A DNA stretch of 64,000 nt from an uncultured Collinsella sp. (GTDB taxonomy: Bacteria; Actinomycetota; Coriobacteriia; Coriobacteriales; Coriobacteriaceae): NCBI GenBank assembly GCA_958403385.1, contig CATXXC010000002.1, positions 102,044 to 166,043 on the forward strand, given 5' to 3'. A program made the position numbers and the translations under genes. Under the pieces are notes generated by a model. That model was not told where the DNA came from. It saw nothing but the letters and a program-made list of their open reading frames with translations, and did no database searches. Shown piece by piece: positions 46,027 through 53,552 of the stretch. How positions within the stretch are numbered: position 1 is the first letter of the stretch; each line of letters begins with the position of its first letter.

Positions 46027-46715
46027 ACGAGCTCTAGTACGCCTAGAATGACAGGCTGATGGAGCAGGTAGAACGATAAGGCATGCCGACCGAGGACTGC
46101 GAGCGCCGGGATGGGATTGGCGTATGCCCATGCCGGCGCTTCGTGGCTTGATGCTTGTGCATCCTGGGCAGTAAAGAAGCCGGTAAGGTACATAAAGACA
46201 AACGGAATGAGCGGATAGTAGTCTCCCGAAACAAAATCCGGGCCCGGGAATCCAAGCCATGCCAGGTAGGGGAGTGGGTAGACAGCCTTTGGAATGCCCC
46301 AGGTTAGGGCAAAAAGAACAAGGCACGCTGCGATGCCCCACGAGACCGGTATTTTTTGAAGTAACGGACGGGTGAGTGCAACCACCGCGGTGCACGCCGC
46401 CATGCAATAAATGATGCCAAAGTTTACCGAATCGTCGACTGATACCAGTGTAGTTGCAATCCATACGACCAAAGCTGCGGCCGCGTACTTGAGGGCGCGC
46501 TTAACGTTATTACGCGAGAGCGTGCACATCCAACCGGCGATAAACAAAAATACCCAGCTGATACTTGCGCGCCAGATATCCTGGAAAACCGTTTCGGTAA
46601 ACCATGGCATATCCCATCCATATAGGTAGGCCAAATCGTAGCAGGCGTGAAAACCTGCCATCGACAGCATCGTAAACCCGCGGATGGTATCAAATATGGT
46701 GATGCGATTTTGCAT
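46011..46715 (-). CDS. DUF1624/acyltransferase-like membrane protein
   Basis: A 234-residue polytopic membrane protein. The N-terminus ITIFDTIRGFTMLSMAGFHACYDL matches the start of the heparan-alpha-glucosaminide N-acetyltransferase-like (DUF1624) family, with about seven hydrophobic segments. GRHALSFYLLHQPV near the C-terminus is also characteristic. The substrate is unknown; acetylation of an envelope glycan is possible. It starts at the lexA stop (TAATG on the minus strand), so it is co-transcribed with lexA and may be SOS-linked. Confidence 0.72.
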   Translation of the reverse strand: MQNRITIFDTIRGFTMLSMAGFHACYDLAYLYGWDMPWFTETVFQDIWRASISWVFLFIAGWMCTLSRNNVKRALKYAAAALVVWIATTLVSVDDSVNFGIIYCMAACTAVVALTRPLLQKIPVSWGIAACLVLFALTWGIPKAVYPLPYLAWLGFPGPDFVSGDYYPLIPFVFMYLTGFFTAQDAQASSHEAPAWAYANPIPALAVLGRHALSFYLLHQPVILGVLELVYSVR

Positions 46716-47359
46716 TACGAGAACCGGCGCATTAATCCGACAACCTTACCCAAAATAACGGGGTTCGTCGCATAGATGGGCTCCATAGTGTCGTTCTCGG
46801 GCTGCAAGCGCACGCGCCCCTGCTCCTTGTAGAACGTCTTGACAGTCGCCGAGCCATCGATCATAGCCACGACGATTTCGCCGTTCATCGCGCTCTTTTG
46901 CTCGCGAACGATAATGTAGTCACCGTTGTAGATGCCGACATTGATCATTGAGCTGCCGTGCACTTCAAGGATAAAGGAGCCCTGGTCTGTGGCGATTTCG
47001 GTCGGGATGGTAAAGGTGTCCTCGATATTTTGTTCGGCCAGAATGGGAATCCCAGCCGCGACGCGACCGACGAGCGGCAGCGAGACCGTTCCGCGGGGCG
47101 CCGTGGGTTCATCGGATTTGGAAATCGAGACAGAGGATCCGTCCTCATCAAAGAGCTCTAGGGCGCGAGGCTTGGTGGCATCGCGCTTGAGCAGTCCTCG
47201 AGCCTCCAGGGCAGAGAGATGAGCATGCACCGTGCTGGGGGAGGAGAGGCCTACGGCCGATGCCATCTCGCGCACACTGGGCGGATAGCCCTTCTCCTGC
47301 TGATATTCCTTGATGAAGTCGTAAATCTGCTGCTGACGCTTGGTAATTTTGCGAGCCAT
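46715..47359 (-). CDS. lexA: LexA repressor
   Basis: SOS master repressor with self-cleaving S24 peptidase domain. The 214-residue protein has an N-terminal winged helix (RQQQIYDFIKEYQQEKGYPPS), the cleavage site Ala102-Gly103 in RVAAGIP, the nucleophile serine in HGSSM (about 134-138) and the catalytic lysine in ATVKTFYKE (about 174). Start ATG at 47359 behind AGAGGA. Three LexA-type operators lie in the divergent gap with the LysM gene, so it is autoregulated. Confidence 0.96.
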   Translation of the reverse strand: MARKITKRQQQIYDFIKEYQQEKGYPPSVREMASAVGLSSPSTVHAHLSALEARGLLKRDATKPRALELFDEDGSSVSISKSDEPTAPRGTVSLPLVGRVAAGIPILAEQNIEDTFTIPTEIATDQGSFILEVHGSSMINVGIYNGDYIIVREQKSAMNGEIVVAMIDGSATVKTFYKEQGRVRLQPENDTMEPIYATNPVILGKVVGLMRRFS

Positions 47360-47382
47360 CAGGGGATCCTCTCTGCCAATGT

Positions 47383-47452
47383 CAAACAAATGTTCGATTA
47401 TTGCTTGACAGGAACAACTGTTCGAAGATAATAATAACCGAACATTCGTTCT
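47383..47452. promoter_or_regulatory. Triple LexA operator between lexA and the LysM gene
   Basis: Three boxes are visible: CAAAC-AAAT-GTTCG (47383-47396, one mismatch), GGAAC-AACT-GTTCG (47411-47424) and CGAAC-ATTC-GTTCT (47439-47452). TTGACA (47405-47410) with GATAAT (47427-47432) forms a plus-strand promoter whose 16-bp spacer holds the middle box, so the LysM gene should be LexA-repressed. The other boxes probably serve lexA itself. Confidence 0.85.
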
Positions 47453-47519
47453 CGCGCTAGACATTTTTGTCCGCGCGGCTTGATAAAACTGTTCTCAGCA
47501 AAACACGCGAGAGGAGAAC

Positions 47520-47972
47520 ATGATGAACGCAACGGATATGGTCCAGGGAAACCTCGCCCTTAAGCTCGAGACGCCTGCGGCACCGGCTTTCACGGTTGTC
47601 AAAGGCGGCCGATCTGGTTTCCAAACACTGCCTGGCAAGCCCGTCCGCAGCAAGTGCGTCGCCACGACATCGGCTCCCGTTGCCCTAAAGGTCTCGACGA
47701 TTGTCGCCTTGGCCGTTGCGCTCACGCTTTTCTTTGTACTTGCTACCTCGATCTTCAGCGCTCGTCACGCCGCATATGCCGAGTCGGCATCCAACGTTAC
47801 CTACGAGACCGTCCGTGTTCAGTCTGGCGATTCCTTGTGGTCGCTTGCCCAGGAGCATCCGATTGAAGGTCTTTCCACGCAGGAGACCTCTGATATGATC
47901 CGCAACGTCAATCACCTGGAGCATGGCTCGCTCGATGCCGGTGCGCATCTTAAAGTTCCCGCACGTTCCTAA
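47520..47972 (+). CDS. LysM membrane protein, probable SOS cell-division suppressor
   Basis: A 150-residue protein with a cytoplasmic N-terminus, one membrane helix at about 58-80 and an extracellular LysM domain at about 97-147 (VRVQSGDSLWSLAQEHPIEG ... LDAGAHLKVP). It is divergent from lexA, has a LexA box inside its promoter spacer, and precedes nrdR. The same arrangement is known for Bacillus yneA and for the mycobacterial LysM gene next to lexA and nrdR, whose products delay division during the SOS response. The division role here is inferred from architecture, position and operator. GAGAGGAG precedes the ATG. Confidence 0.78.
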   Translation: MMNATDMVQGNLALKLETPAAPAFTVVKGGRSGFQTLPGKPVRSKCVATTSAPVALKVSTIVALAVALTLFFVLATSIFSARHAAYAESASNVTYETVRVQSGDSLWSLAQEHPIEGLSTQETSDMIRNVNHLEHGSLDAGAHLKVPARS

Positions 47973-48023
47973 GATTTAAGTACCGTCGCATGGTACCCTT
48001 GTAATCGTTTTAGAGGAGGTACC

Positions 48024-48467
48024 ATGCGCTGTCCTAAATGCGGCAAGGCACATACCCGCGTTGTTGATTCCCGCATGCAGGAATCTAATAACACCATCAA
48101 GCGCCGTCGCGAATGCTGCTCATGCAATTATCGCTTTACGACATTTGAGCGTTGTGAAGACCCTATCGAGGTCATTAAGTCAGACGGATCCAAGCAACGG
48201 TTCGATCGCAATAAGCTGCTGGTCGGTTTGATGCGCGCCACGATCAAGCGAGATATCGACACTAAAAAGCTCAATGACATCATTGACGATATTGAGGTCG
48301 AGCTTCGCTCCCGTACGCTTACGGCCGTTACGTCCCATGAGCTGGGCGATATGGTTCTTAAGCGGTTGGCCAAGATCGATAAAGTGGCCTACATCCGCTT
48401 TGCCTCGGTCTATCGCGATTTCAAAGACGTCGATGAGTTTCTGCAAGAGCTCGACAAGCTAAGGTGA
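48024..48467 (+). CDS. nrdR: Transcriptional repressor NrdR
   Basis: Zinc-ribbon/ATP-cone repressor of ribonucleotide reductase genes. The 147-residue protein begins MRCPKCGKAHTRVVDSR, with the second cysteine pair in CCSCNYRFTTFER (about 31-43) and an ATP-cone at about 49-139 (VIKSDGSKQRFDRNKL). AGAGGAGGT precedes the ATG. Location next to lexA and the LysM gene is conserved in actinobacteria. dut follows 4 nt later, grouping dNTP control functions. Confidence 0.95.
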   Translation: MRCPKCGKAHTRVVDSRMQESNNTIKRRRECCSCNYRFTTFERCEDPIEVIKSDGSKQRFDRNKLLVGLMRATIKRDIDTKKLNDIIDDIEVELRSRTLTAVTSHELGDMVLKRLAKIDKVAYIRFASVYRDFKDVDEFLQELDKLR

Positions 48468-48471
48468 TTTC

Positions 48472-48915
48472 ATGTCCAACATTACCGTTAACATTAAACG
48501 TCTCGACCCAACCGTCGAGCTACCCAAATACGCCCATCCCACGGATGCCGGTCTTGACCTCCGAGCCAACGAGGATTGCACCCTCAAGCCTTTTGAGCGT
48601 CGCCTGGTCTCCACGGGCCTAGCTGTCGCTCTGCCCGACGGCTACGCCGGCTTCGTCCAGCCCCGCAGCGGCCTGGCCATTAAGCAAGGCCTGTCCATAG
48701 TCAACACTCCTGGCCTCATCGACGCCCACTACCGAGGAGAGCTCAAAGTCATCCTCATCAACCTAGACCCCACGAACAACATCCAAATCAACAAAGGCGA
48801 CCGCATCGCCCAGCTCGTCATCCAAGAAGTCCCCACGGTCAACCTCGTAGAAGCAGAAGAACTAGACGAAACCGACCGAGGCAACGGAGGCTTCGGCTCC
48901 AGCGGCGTAGCTTAG
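48472..48915 (+). CDS. dut: Deoxyuridine 5'-triphosphate nucleotidohydrolase
   Basis: Trimeric dUTPase that removes dUTP and supplies dUMP. The 147-residue protein shows the five conserved motifs: AGLDLRAN (1), PRSGLA (2), GLIDAHYRGEL (3), GDRIAQLVI (4) and RGNGGFGSSG (5). It has no obvious terminator of its own before element B1, which begins about 17 nt after the stop. From about 48690 to the stop, codons ending in A (CTA, GAA, CGA, GTA, GGA) are noticeably more frequent than in the first part of the gene or in neighbours. Confidence 0.95.
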   Translation: MSNITVNIKRLDPTVELPKYAHPTDAGLDLRANEDCTLKPFERRLVSTGLAVALPDGYAGFVQPRSGLAIKQGLSIVNTPGLIDAHYRGELKVILINLDPTNNIQINKGDRIAQLVIQEVPTVNLVEAEELDETDRGNGGFGSSGVA

Positions 48916-48932
48916 GGGTGCTCGTATCCCTC

Positions 48933-49037
48933 CCGCCCGCCTCTCACACATATCATTCCATGCTCAAACATTCTCGCTTCGCTTCGCTCGCTGCGAAACT
49001 GCGCGTGGAACGATATGTGTGAGAGACGGCCGGGCGG
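48933..49037 (+). repeat. Structured repeat B1 downstream of dut
   Basis: The inverted arms (48933-48963 and 49003-49037) contain CTCTCACACATATC paired with GATATGTGTGAGAG, an outer CCGCCCG/CGGGCGG stem and an inner TTCCATGC/GCGTGGAA stem. The loop (48964-49002) starts TCAAACATTCTCGCT and ends GCTGCGAAACTGC. The inner arm plus loop recur inverted in B2, where the outer arms have a different sequence but are again self-complementary. B1 lies in sense orientation just after dut. Confidence 0.85.
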
Positions 49038-49066
49038 CTACTCACTTGAAAAATACTTACTTTTCT

Positions 49067-49127
49067 AGTAAGCCGACGCGACGATGGGGCGCCCCCTTTG
49101 TCGCGTCGGCTTACTATATTTATTTTT
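49067..49127. terminator. Bidirectional terminator between convergent genes
   Basis: AGTAAGCCGACGCGAC (49067-49082) pairs perfectly with GTCGCGTCGGCTTACT (49100-49115) and is followed by a T-rich tract to about 49129. An A-rich stretch before the stem would serve the opposite strand. It lies midway between B1 and B2. Confidence 0.85.
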
Positions 49128-49192
49128 TTCGGTTTCGCCTTTGCAGGTTCTAGTGGTGGGGAACCTGGTGTAACTGCTAGCACGTAAACGTA

Positions 49193-49296
49193 GCTGCTCG
49201 GCGGGAGCCGCCCATATATCGTTCCACGCGCAGTTTCGCAGCGCAGCGAGAATGTTTGAGCATGGAATGATATATGGGCGGCTCCCGCCGAGCAGC
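49193..49296 (-). repeat. Structured repeat B2, inverted relative to B1
   Basis: The 37-nt arms (49193-49229 and 49260-49296) are complementary except for one G-T and one C-A position. On the minus strand the inner arm and the 30-nt loop match B1 apart from a deletion of 9 nt and one base, and the same two non-Watson-Crick positions occur in both copies. The outer arms (GCTGCTCGGCGGGAGCCGCCC) have no similarity to those of B1. It ends 13 nt from the stop of the minus-strand glycosyltransferase, in that gene's sense orientation. Confidence 0.85.
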
Positions 49297-49309
49297 GGAC
49301 ATTAAGACG

Positions 49310-50611
49310 CTAGCGGATATGCGCGGGTTTTCCGCCCCAGTAGAAGCGGCAGAATGCGCGTTTTCTTTTCTGGGGTTTGCCTACGAGCTCCATGGTGGCG
49401 ACGGCGATGTCTTCGGCTGCGTGGGGACGGCGTAGTACTTCGCCGTTGATGAGTAGGGCTTTAAGCGACTCCGGATGATCGTGCAGGTGGCGCAACGTCA
49501 CGATGAGCTCTCGTGCCGTGGTGACGTGCATGCTGGCGCCCATGCCGGTGAGCATAGTGGTGTTGGCCTTTTCCTGGCCATAGGACTTGCCCAGCAGGAT
49601 CATCGGCAGATGTGCGCATAGGCACTCGGTGACCGTTAGTCCGCCCGATTTGAGGATTGCCAGGTCGCAGCCGTGCATGAGGGCCGCCATGTCGTCGACA
49701 TAGTCCAACACCGTGACGTTCTCGAGCTTCATGGCATCGAAGAGCGTCTTCAGCCGGGTGGCATACTCCACGTCTTTGCCCGGCAAAAAGACAAAGTGCA
49801 TGTCTTCGAAGCTGCGCAGAAAGGGGAGTGTGTGGTCCATCGCCGCGCGAAAGCGGACGTAAGGCTGAGGCAAACTGGCACCGGCCATTACCAGTACGAC
49901 GGTCTTGTCGATGGGGAGGTTGAACTTGGCTAGCTCTTCCTCGCGATCGTAATCCGTGTCGAATCCGGCGCGAATAGGAATGCCGGTAATGCGAATCTTT
50001 GTCTCGGGCACCTTGCGTGGACGCAGCGTTTCGGCCATAAATTCGTTGGCAACACAGAAGAGGTCGGTGTCCTTGTGGGGCCACCAGCCCTCGACTTCGT
50101 AGTCGGTCGGTACGCAGATGACCGGATAATCGATACCCGTAATAACGCGGGCGCCCACGGCAACATTGGCTGCTGTGATGTGCGTTGCGACCACGGCTAT
50201 GGGCCTGCGGCTACGAATATATTCATTGAAGGCGGGGAACATAATTCGCGACCATGCCGTGCCGCCACCCCAGAGAAGATGTCCCGTAAGCGTATATCGC
50301 CAGGTCAGGTCGTAAATGGGGCGCGTGGCTCCCGTAAAAGAAGCCGCGGTCTTATTGCCGTCGAATTTAATTCGTCCAAAATCAAGGATATCGAGCACTT
50401 CAATATCAACATCTTCGGGGATGCCATTGGTGCCGCGGATGAGGTCGAATGCCTGCGCAATCGCATTTGCGGCGGCCTTGTGGCCCGAGCCGACCGAGGC
50501 GTGCACGATGGTCACGAGAGGTTTTTGCTGAGCCAAGAGCGTGGATTGCTCCGATTGGGGAGTGCTGTGCGTGAGCAGGGGAGCGTCGTCGCTCGTCTGC
50601 GTCTGATCCAT
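49310..50611 (-). CDS. MGDG synthase/UgtP-type glycosyltransferase
   Basis: A GT-B glycosyltransferase of 433 residues resembling monogalactosyldiacylglycerol synthase and processive diacylglycerol glucosyltransferases. The N-terminal domain has TIVHASVGSGHKAAANAIAQ, the MGDG-synthase N-domain pattern, then THITAANVAVGARV and PTDYEVEGWW. The C-terminal domain has VLVMAGASLPQP, FLPGKD and the sugar-nucleotide site LKSGGLTVTECLCAHLPMIL. It probably makes glycolipids or an anchor for membrane glycans; donor and acceptor are not known. Start ATG 50611 is preferred to 50650 because AAGGGGAG lies just before it. Confidence 0.82.
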   Translation of the reverse strand: MDQTQTSDDAPLLTHSTPQSEQSTLLAQQKPLVTIVHASVGSGHKAAANAIAQAFDLIRGTNGIPEDVDIEVLDILDFGRIKFDGNKTAASFTGATRPIYDLTWRYTLTGHLLWGGGTAWSRIMFPAFNEYIRSRRPIAVVATHITAANVAVGARVITGIDYPVICVPTDYEVEGWWPHKDTDLFCVANEFMAETLRPRKVPETKIRITGIPIRAGFDTDYDREEELAKFNLPIDKTVVLVMAGASLPQPYVRFRAAMDHTLPFLRSFEDMHFVFLPGKDVEYATRLKTLFDAMKLENVTVLDYVDDMAALMHGCDLAILKSGGLTVTECLCAHLPMILLGKSYGQEKANTTMLTGMGASMHVTTARELIVTLRHLHDHPESLKALLINGEVLRRPHAAEDIAVATMELVGKPQKRKRAFCRFYWGGKPAHIR

Positions 50612-50729
50612 CGATAACTCCCCTTCGACGTTGTAATACGGATTTATCATTGTAGTGCATGAGTGTCACGTTCACGTAAATTTGGGTATGAGCGCAAAGA
50701 ACGACAACGTTTCGATGAGAGGACTCTTC

Positions 50730-51668
50730 ATGACTACCGATCAGACAATCGATGTTGCGATTATCGGCGGCGGACCCGCGGGCTATGCTGCCGCTATTTA
50801 TGCAGCGCGCGCCAACCTGACGACGACCGTCTTTGAGCAGGGCATGTCTGGCGGACAGATCGCCACATCCAACGAGATTGAGAATTATCCTGGCATTCCG
50901 CTACTGAGCGGTGCCGAACTTGGTGAGCGGTTTCAACAGCATGCTGAAGGCCTGGGGGCTCAGGTTGAATGGAGTATGGTGACAGGCGTCGATTACGATG
51001 CCGATGCGGCACAATTTACCATCCATCATGATATGGGCGATACAGCGGCCAAGAGCGTTATTGCGTGCATGGGCGCCACGCCGCGTCCTGCGGGTTTTGT
51101 TGGCGAGGACACGTATCGCGGTCGTGGCGTTTCGTACTGCGCGACGTGTGACGGTATGTTCTTCCGTGGCAAGCAGGTTTTTGTTATCGGAGGCGGCAAT
51201 TCGGCATGTGAGGAGGCGCTGTTCCTGTCCGACATTGCCAGCAGCGTGACCATCGTGTTGCGTCGCGATCAGTTCCGTGCACCCGAGGGCGTTGTGAATA
51301 AGGTGCTTGCTAAGGACAATATTTCAGTTAGGTACCAAACTAGTATTGTTGAGCTTTCCGGTGAAGTAATGCCCACGTCAATCACGTTCAAGGACAATGC
51401 GACAGGTGAAATGCACACTGAGTTCTTTGAACCTGGCTCATTTGGCATTTTTGTCTTTACCGGCACGCAACCTCATACCGAGCTTGTTGAGCATCTAGTC
51501 GATCTGGCTCCCGACGGCGGCATCCTTACCGACGATTCGATGGCCACCCGTACGCCCGGATTATTCGCAGCCGGCGATATCCGTTCCAAGCGTTTACGCC
51601 AGGTTGTGACCGCCGTTTCGGACGGAGCCATAGCGGCAACCAGCGCATACGCTTTCCTACGTGGATAA
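50730..51668 (+). CDS. trxB: Thioredoxin reductase
   Basis: FAD/NADPH disulfide reductase of 312 residues. The FAD motif GGGPAGYAAAIYAAR lies at about 12-26, the redox-active CATCDG at about 135-140, the NADPH motif VIGGGNSACEEALFL at about 153-167 and the C-terminal FAD segment TPGLFAAGDI. ATG 50730 follows GAGAGGA. Upstream in-frame starts are rejected because the FAD motif is close to the chosen start. It is divergent from the glycosyltransferase and ends before a hairpin terminator. Confidence 0.94.
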   Translation: MTTDQTIDVAIIGGGPAGYAAAIYAARANLTTTVFEQGMSGGQIATSNEIENYPGIPLLSGAELGERFQQHAEGLGAQVEWSMVTGVDYDADAAQFTIHHDMGDTAAKSVIACMGATPRPAGFVGEDTYRGRGVSYCATCDGMFFRGKQVFVIGGGNSACEEALFLSDIASSVTIVLRRDQFRAPEGVVNKVLAKDNISVRYQTSIVELSGEVMPTSITFKDNATGEMHTEFFEPGSFGIFVFTGTQPHTELVEHLVDLAPDGGILTDDSMATRTPGLFAAGDIRSKRLRQVVTAVSDGAIAATSAYAFLRG

Positions 51669-51708
51669 GTACGATAATATATCTTATGTAAGGTTGTTAT
51701 CTTTAAAC

Positions 51709-51754
51709 AAAGTGGTTGGACGGTGCTTCAACGTGCTGTCCAACCACTTTTACT
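51709..51754 (+). terminator. Terminator after trxB
   Basis: AAAGTGGTTGGAC (51709-51721) pairs perfectly with GTCCAACCACTTT (51738-51750), followed by TACTT. The short T-run makes it moderately convincing. Confidence 0.7.
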
Positions 51755-51822
51755 TAGCGGCTATGTGGTATGCAAAACTAGATAACCTAGAATACAATAT
51801 AGAAAACGATCGGAGGCCTCTT

Positions 51823-52434
51823 ATGAACCACGTCAAACATGTTATCCCGATGTCCGATACATCGGTCAGCATTAAGCCGGAGGATATTCAGCCGACGGTG
51901 CTGCCGGATGCATTTATTCAGTCCGATATGGTGGGTAAACTCAACGCGTTGAGCCTGCCACGCTATGATCAGCTGCCCAACGTAACGCTCTATCGCGATC
52001 AGGTTATTGAATATGTTGCGCTGTGGATGGAGCCGCTTTCGATTTGCGTAGAGCAGCCTGTCATTACGCCATCGATGATCAATAACTACGTGAAGGTCGG
52101 CCTCGTTCCTGCTCCGGTTAAAAAGCAGTATGGCCGTGAGCAGATTGCGCGTCTCATCGCCATTTGTATCTTTAAGCAGGTGCTGCCCATCGCTGCGGTT
52201 CAGGCGCTCTTTAATATTCAGCGCTTGAGTTACGACGCTCCGACGGCTTTCGATTATGTAGTCGATCAACTTGAGGCATCGATTCGTGCGGCGTTTTCCG
52301 TCGAGCAGACTCCCGTGCCCGATACCGCACACCAGGTTACGCGCGAATCGCTGCTCGTACGCAGTGCGGTTTCGTCTTTTGTATCGAAGGCGTACCTGAT
52401 GAGCTACCTTAAGTTTAATGGGTTTAATAGCTAA
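51823..52434 (+). CDS. DUF1836 domain protein
   Basis: A 203-residue protein matching the DUF1836 family: LPNVTLYRDQVIEYV followed by ITPSMINNYVKVGLVPAPVKKQYGR and a helical IARLIAICIFKQVLPI. The ITPSMINNYV segment resembles the recognition part of a MerR-like winged helix, so a DNA-binding role is plausible but unproven. CGGAGG precedes the ATG. -10-like TAGAAT and TACAAT overlap at 51788-51798. Stands alone between two terminators. Confidence 0.82.
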   Translation: MNHVKHVIPMSDTSVSIKPEDIQPTVLPDAFIQSDMVGKLNALSLPRYDQLPNVTLYRDQVIEYVALWMEPLSICVEQPVITPSMINNYVKVGLVPAPVKKQYGREQIARLIAICIFKQVLPIAAVQALFNIQRLSYDAPTAFDYVVDQLEASIRAAFSVEQTPVPDTAHQVTRESLLVRSAVSSFVSKAYLMSYLKFNGFNS

Positions 52435-52447
52435 TCGAGGCATAAGA

Positions 52448-52486
52448 CGGACGGGATAAAGAGCCATTGGCCCCTTATCCCGCCCG
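52448..52486. terminator. Bidirectional terminator between DUF1836 gene and degV
   Basis: CGG-A-CGGGATAA (52448-52459) pairs with TTATCCCGCCCG (52475-52486) with one mismatch, in the gap between the convergent genes. Confidence 0.65.
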
Positions 52487-52506
52487 TGCGTTTGTTTAGT
52501 TGGACA

Positions 52507-53373
52507 TTATCGGCCCGAAGCCACGTCCATGCCGTAGCCGATGATGAGGCCGTGCATCTCGGCATAGTATGAATCTAACCCGTTACAGGGCATGATGATA
52601 GTCTTGGAGCCTGGCCAGCGCTCCACAATGCGGCTGGTAAGCGCCTGGGCTCCAGATTCGTTCTCAACGTGATCGATGATGACCTCGCCGCCCGTGAAAC
52701 CCTCGGCCTCCATGGTGTCGACAATCTTGGTGAGCATCTTCTTTTCGCCGCGCGTGTGCCCAACGAGTTCAATTTTGCCCGCTTCGCTCGCCGTGCCCAA
52801 AATGCGGATATTGAGCTTGTTGGCAATGACGCCGGCTGCCTTAGGAATGCGTCCGGCCTTCGCAAGGTTTTCGTAATTACACAGGCTAAAGAGGATCTTG
52901 CTGTTCTGCTCCAAGCTATCAAAGTAAGCGCAGGCGTCCTCAAAGGAAACATCCGGGTTACACGCAAGGTATCGATCAAACAGTAAGAAGATCAGGTCCA
53001 TCTTGCCGCCCGCTGCCCGCGAATTGACCAGGTGAATCTGGCGGTTGGGCTCCTCGGCAAGTACCATATCGCGTGCCGTAGCAGCAGCATTGTAGCTTCC
53101 CGAGACGCCCTCAGAGATGGGCATGCAGATCGTCTTGTCGGCAAGTCTGAAGAGTTCGGCCCACTCCCCTACGCTTGGACAGGCGCTCGAAGAAGCGCTC
53201 GACTCCGCCTGCACGGCGCAATTGAGCTCGTGAACATCGAGCGAGAGGTCGTCAACGAATTCACGCTCCCCCACTCGGATCTTAAGGGGTGCAAATGCAA
53301 AGGTGGTATGAGGTGCGGTTGGTTGCCAATCGCGAAGATTGCAGCTCGAATCGGAGATAAGTGCCCAGCTCAT
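52507..53373 (-). CDS. DegV family fatty-acid-binding protein
   Basis: A 288-residue DegV-family protein, related to the FakB fatty-acid carriers of Gram-positive fatty acid kinase. It starts MSWALISDSSCNLRDW, a variant of the family's N-terminal ITDSSxDL pattern. It contains CPSVGEW, KTICMPISEGVSGSYNAA, where the Gly-Ser-Tyr region lines the lipid site, and IHLVNSRAAGGKM. ATG behind GAAAGGA. Its promoter region contains a strong 21-nt inverted repeat. No FakA kinase gene is nearby, so the physiological partner is unknown. Confidence 0.86.
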   Translation of the reverse strand: MSWALISDSSCNLRDWQPTAPHTTFAFAPLKIRVGEREFVDDLSLDVHELNCAVQAESSASSSACPSVGEWAELFRLADKTICMPISEGVSGSYNAAATARDMVLAEEPNRQIHLVNSRAAGGKMDLIFLLFDRYLACNPDVSFEDACAYFDSLEQNSKILFSLCNYENLAKAGRIPKAAGVIANKLNIRILGTASEAGKIELVGHTRGEKKMLTKIVDTMEAEGFTGGEVIIDHVENESGAQALTSRIVERWPGSKTIIMPCNGLDSYYAEMHGLIIGYGMDVASGR

Positions 53374-53387
53374 TGAGGGTCCTTTCT

Positions 53388-53471
53388 AATTGTTCCCCAA
53401 CAATTATAGCCATCTTTTTGATTGATCAGTACGGCAATCTAGTTTTGAATACTAGATAGCCGTACTGATCA
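53388..53471 (-). promoter_or_regulatory. degV promoter with two inverted repeats
   Basis: On the minus strand, TATAAT (53403-53408) is a consensus -10. A 7-bp inverted repeat (AATTGTT-CCCC-AACAATT, 53388-53405) overlaps it and the likely start of transcription. Upstream, 53423-53443 and 53451-53471 form a 21-bp inverted repeat with one mismatch and a 7-nt loop. Either repeat could be an operator; the larger could also form a hairpin in transcripts. Confidence 0.5.
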
Positions 53472-53488
53472 TATGCCAAACGGTAAGG

Positions 53489-53529
53489 GAAAAAAGAATG
53501 GGCCTCGTGACTCAAGATCGCGAGGCCCA
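53489..53529 (-). terminator. Intrinsic terminator after the nlpC operon
   Basis: On the minus strand, TGGGCCTCG pairs with CGAGGCCCA (53521-53529 with 53499-53507) and is followed by a run of Ts (the A-rich 53488-53495 on the plus strand). Confidence 0.85.
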
Positions 53530-53552
53530 CGTTCGTTCGCTGCAGTAATAAA

